Shown piece by piece: positions 63,765-64,000 of a stretch of DNA of 64,000 nucleotides (position 1 is its first letter; each line of letters opens with the position of its first letter). A program made the position numbers and the translations under genes. The notes beneath the pieces were generated by a model. That model was not told where the DNA came from. It did no database searches and was given only the letters and a program-made list of their open reading frames with translations. This DNA is from Telmatactis stephensoni (taxonomy: Eukaryota > Cnidaria > Anthozoa > Actiniaria > Isophelliidae): contig JALIZF010001405.1 in NCBI GenBank assembly GCA_029948255.1, forward strand, positions 1 through 64,000, read 5' to 3'.

Positions 63765-64000
63765 ACGGCACGGACGAAAAACGCATTGCGCATGCTCGAA
63801 AATTCGGCGGAAATTCGTGGACGCGTTCGTGTTGACAAATAAAAGTACCCTCGATTCAACTGTCGAGTATTATGCAAATTTCTCGTGTATTATTATTTGA
63901 CCAGGGAAAGAGAACAACTAAAACGATGTTTTAGGAAAAAATAAGCACGAACTTTGCATAGACAGTCAGTCTTAACTTTCAAGATATAATAAACCTCCAA
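63765..64000 (+). mobile_element. MITE family C, copy 3, cut by window end
   Basis: GACGAAAAACGCATTGCGCA with TGCTCGAAAATTCGGCGG and ACCAGGGAAAGAGAACAACT match the copies at 20850-21074 (reverse) and 25497-25775. Confidence 0.8.

Overview
The window looks like nuclear DNA of a cnidarian, most likely an anthozoan such as a coral. It is AT-rich, has spliced genes with GT-AG introns, carries a multi-copy amidated-neuropeptide precursor, and is crowded with short foldback (MITE-like) elements. The species is inferred only from gene style and repeat content. No rRNA, canonical tRNA, CRISPR array or bacterial operon was seen.

Left part (1-11,562, + strand): the 3' half of an M1-family aminopeptidase gene, six exons encoding the ERAP1-like C-terminal domain. 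One intron holds a complete 6,185-bp Maverick/Polinton-like element (2,966-9,150) with a perfect 6-bp target duplication (GTTCTG), 5'-AG termini and long inverted repeats. It carries an A32/FtsK-type packaging ATPase fused to a C2H2 finger, two larger Cys-rich proteins, a small core-protein-like ORF and a gene inside the inverted repeat. I see no polymerase, integrase or capsid gene, so it looks like a minimal or satellite form.

Middle left (18,320-23,470, - strand): a neuropeptide precursor gene rebuilt from three exons with matching splice phases: signal peptide, short linker, and a long exon with about 20 copies of FVYGN-Gly-Lys-Arg, predicting about 20 copies of FVYGN-amide. A TATA box lies just upstream.

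Centre (24,000-45,000): foldback elements, a decayed LINE reverse-transcriptase fragment, SINE-like pieces, a probable spliced non-coding or small-ORF gene (30,061-33,420) with a duplicated 86-bp exon, and an 8-kb CpG-poor zone of diverged tandem repeats (36,130-43,350).

Right part: a secreted SOUL/HEBP haem-binding-type protein (- strand, 45,818-48,298, two exons); a 1.2-kb hAT-like foldback element with identical arms and an 8-bp target duplication (49,352-50,576); an M3 oligopeptidase gene (+ strand, 51,021-57,515, 16 exons) that has its zinc site but no visible 3' end; and a convergent SLC34-type sodium/phosphate cotransporter gene (- strand, 57,747-62,369). The window ends in SINE-like and MITE copies.
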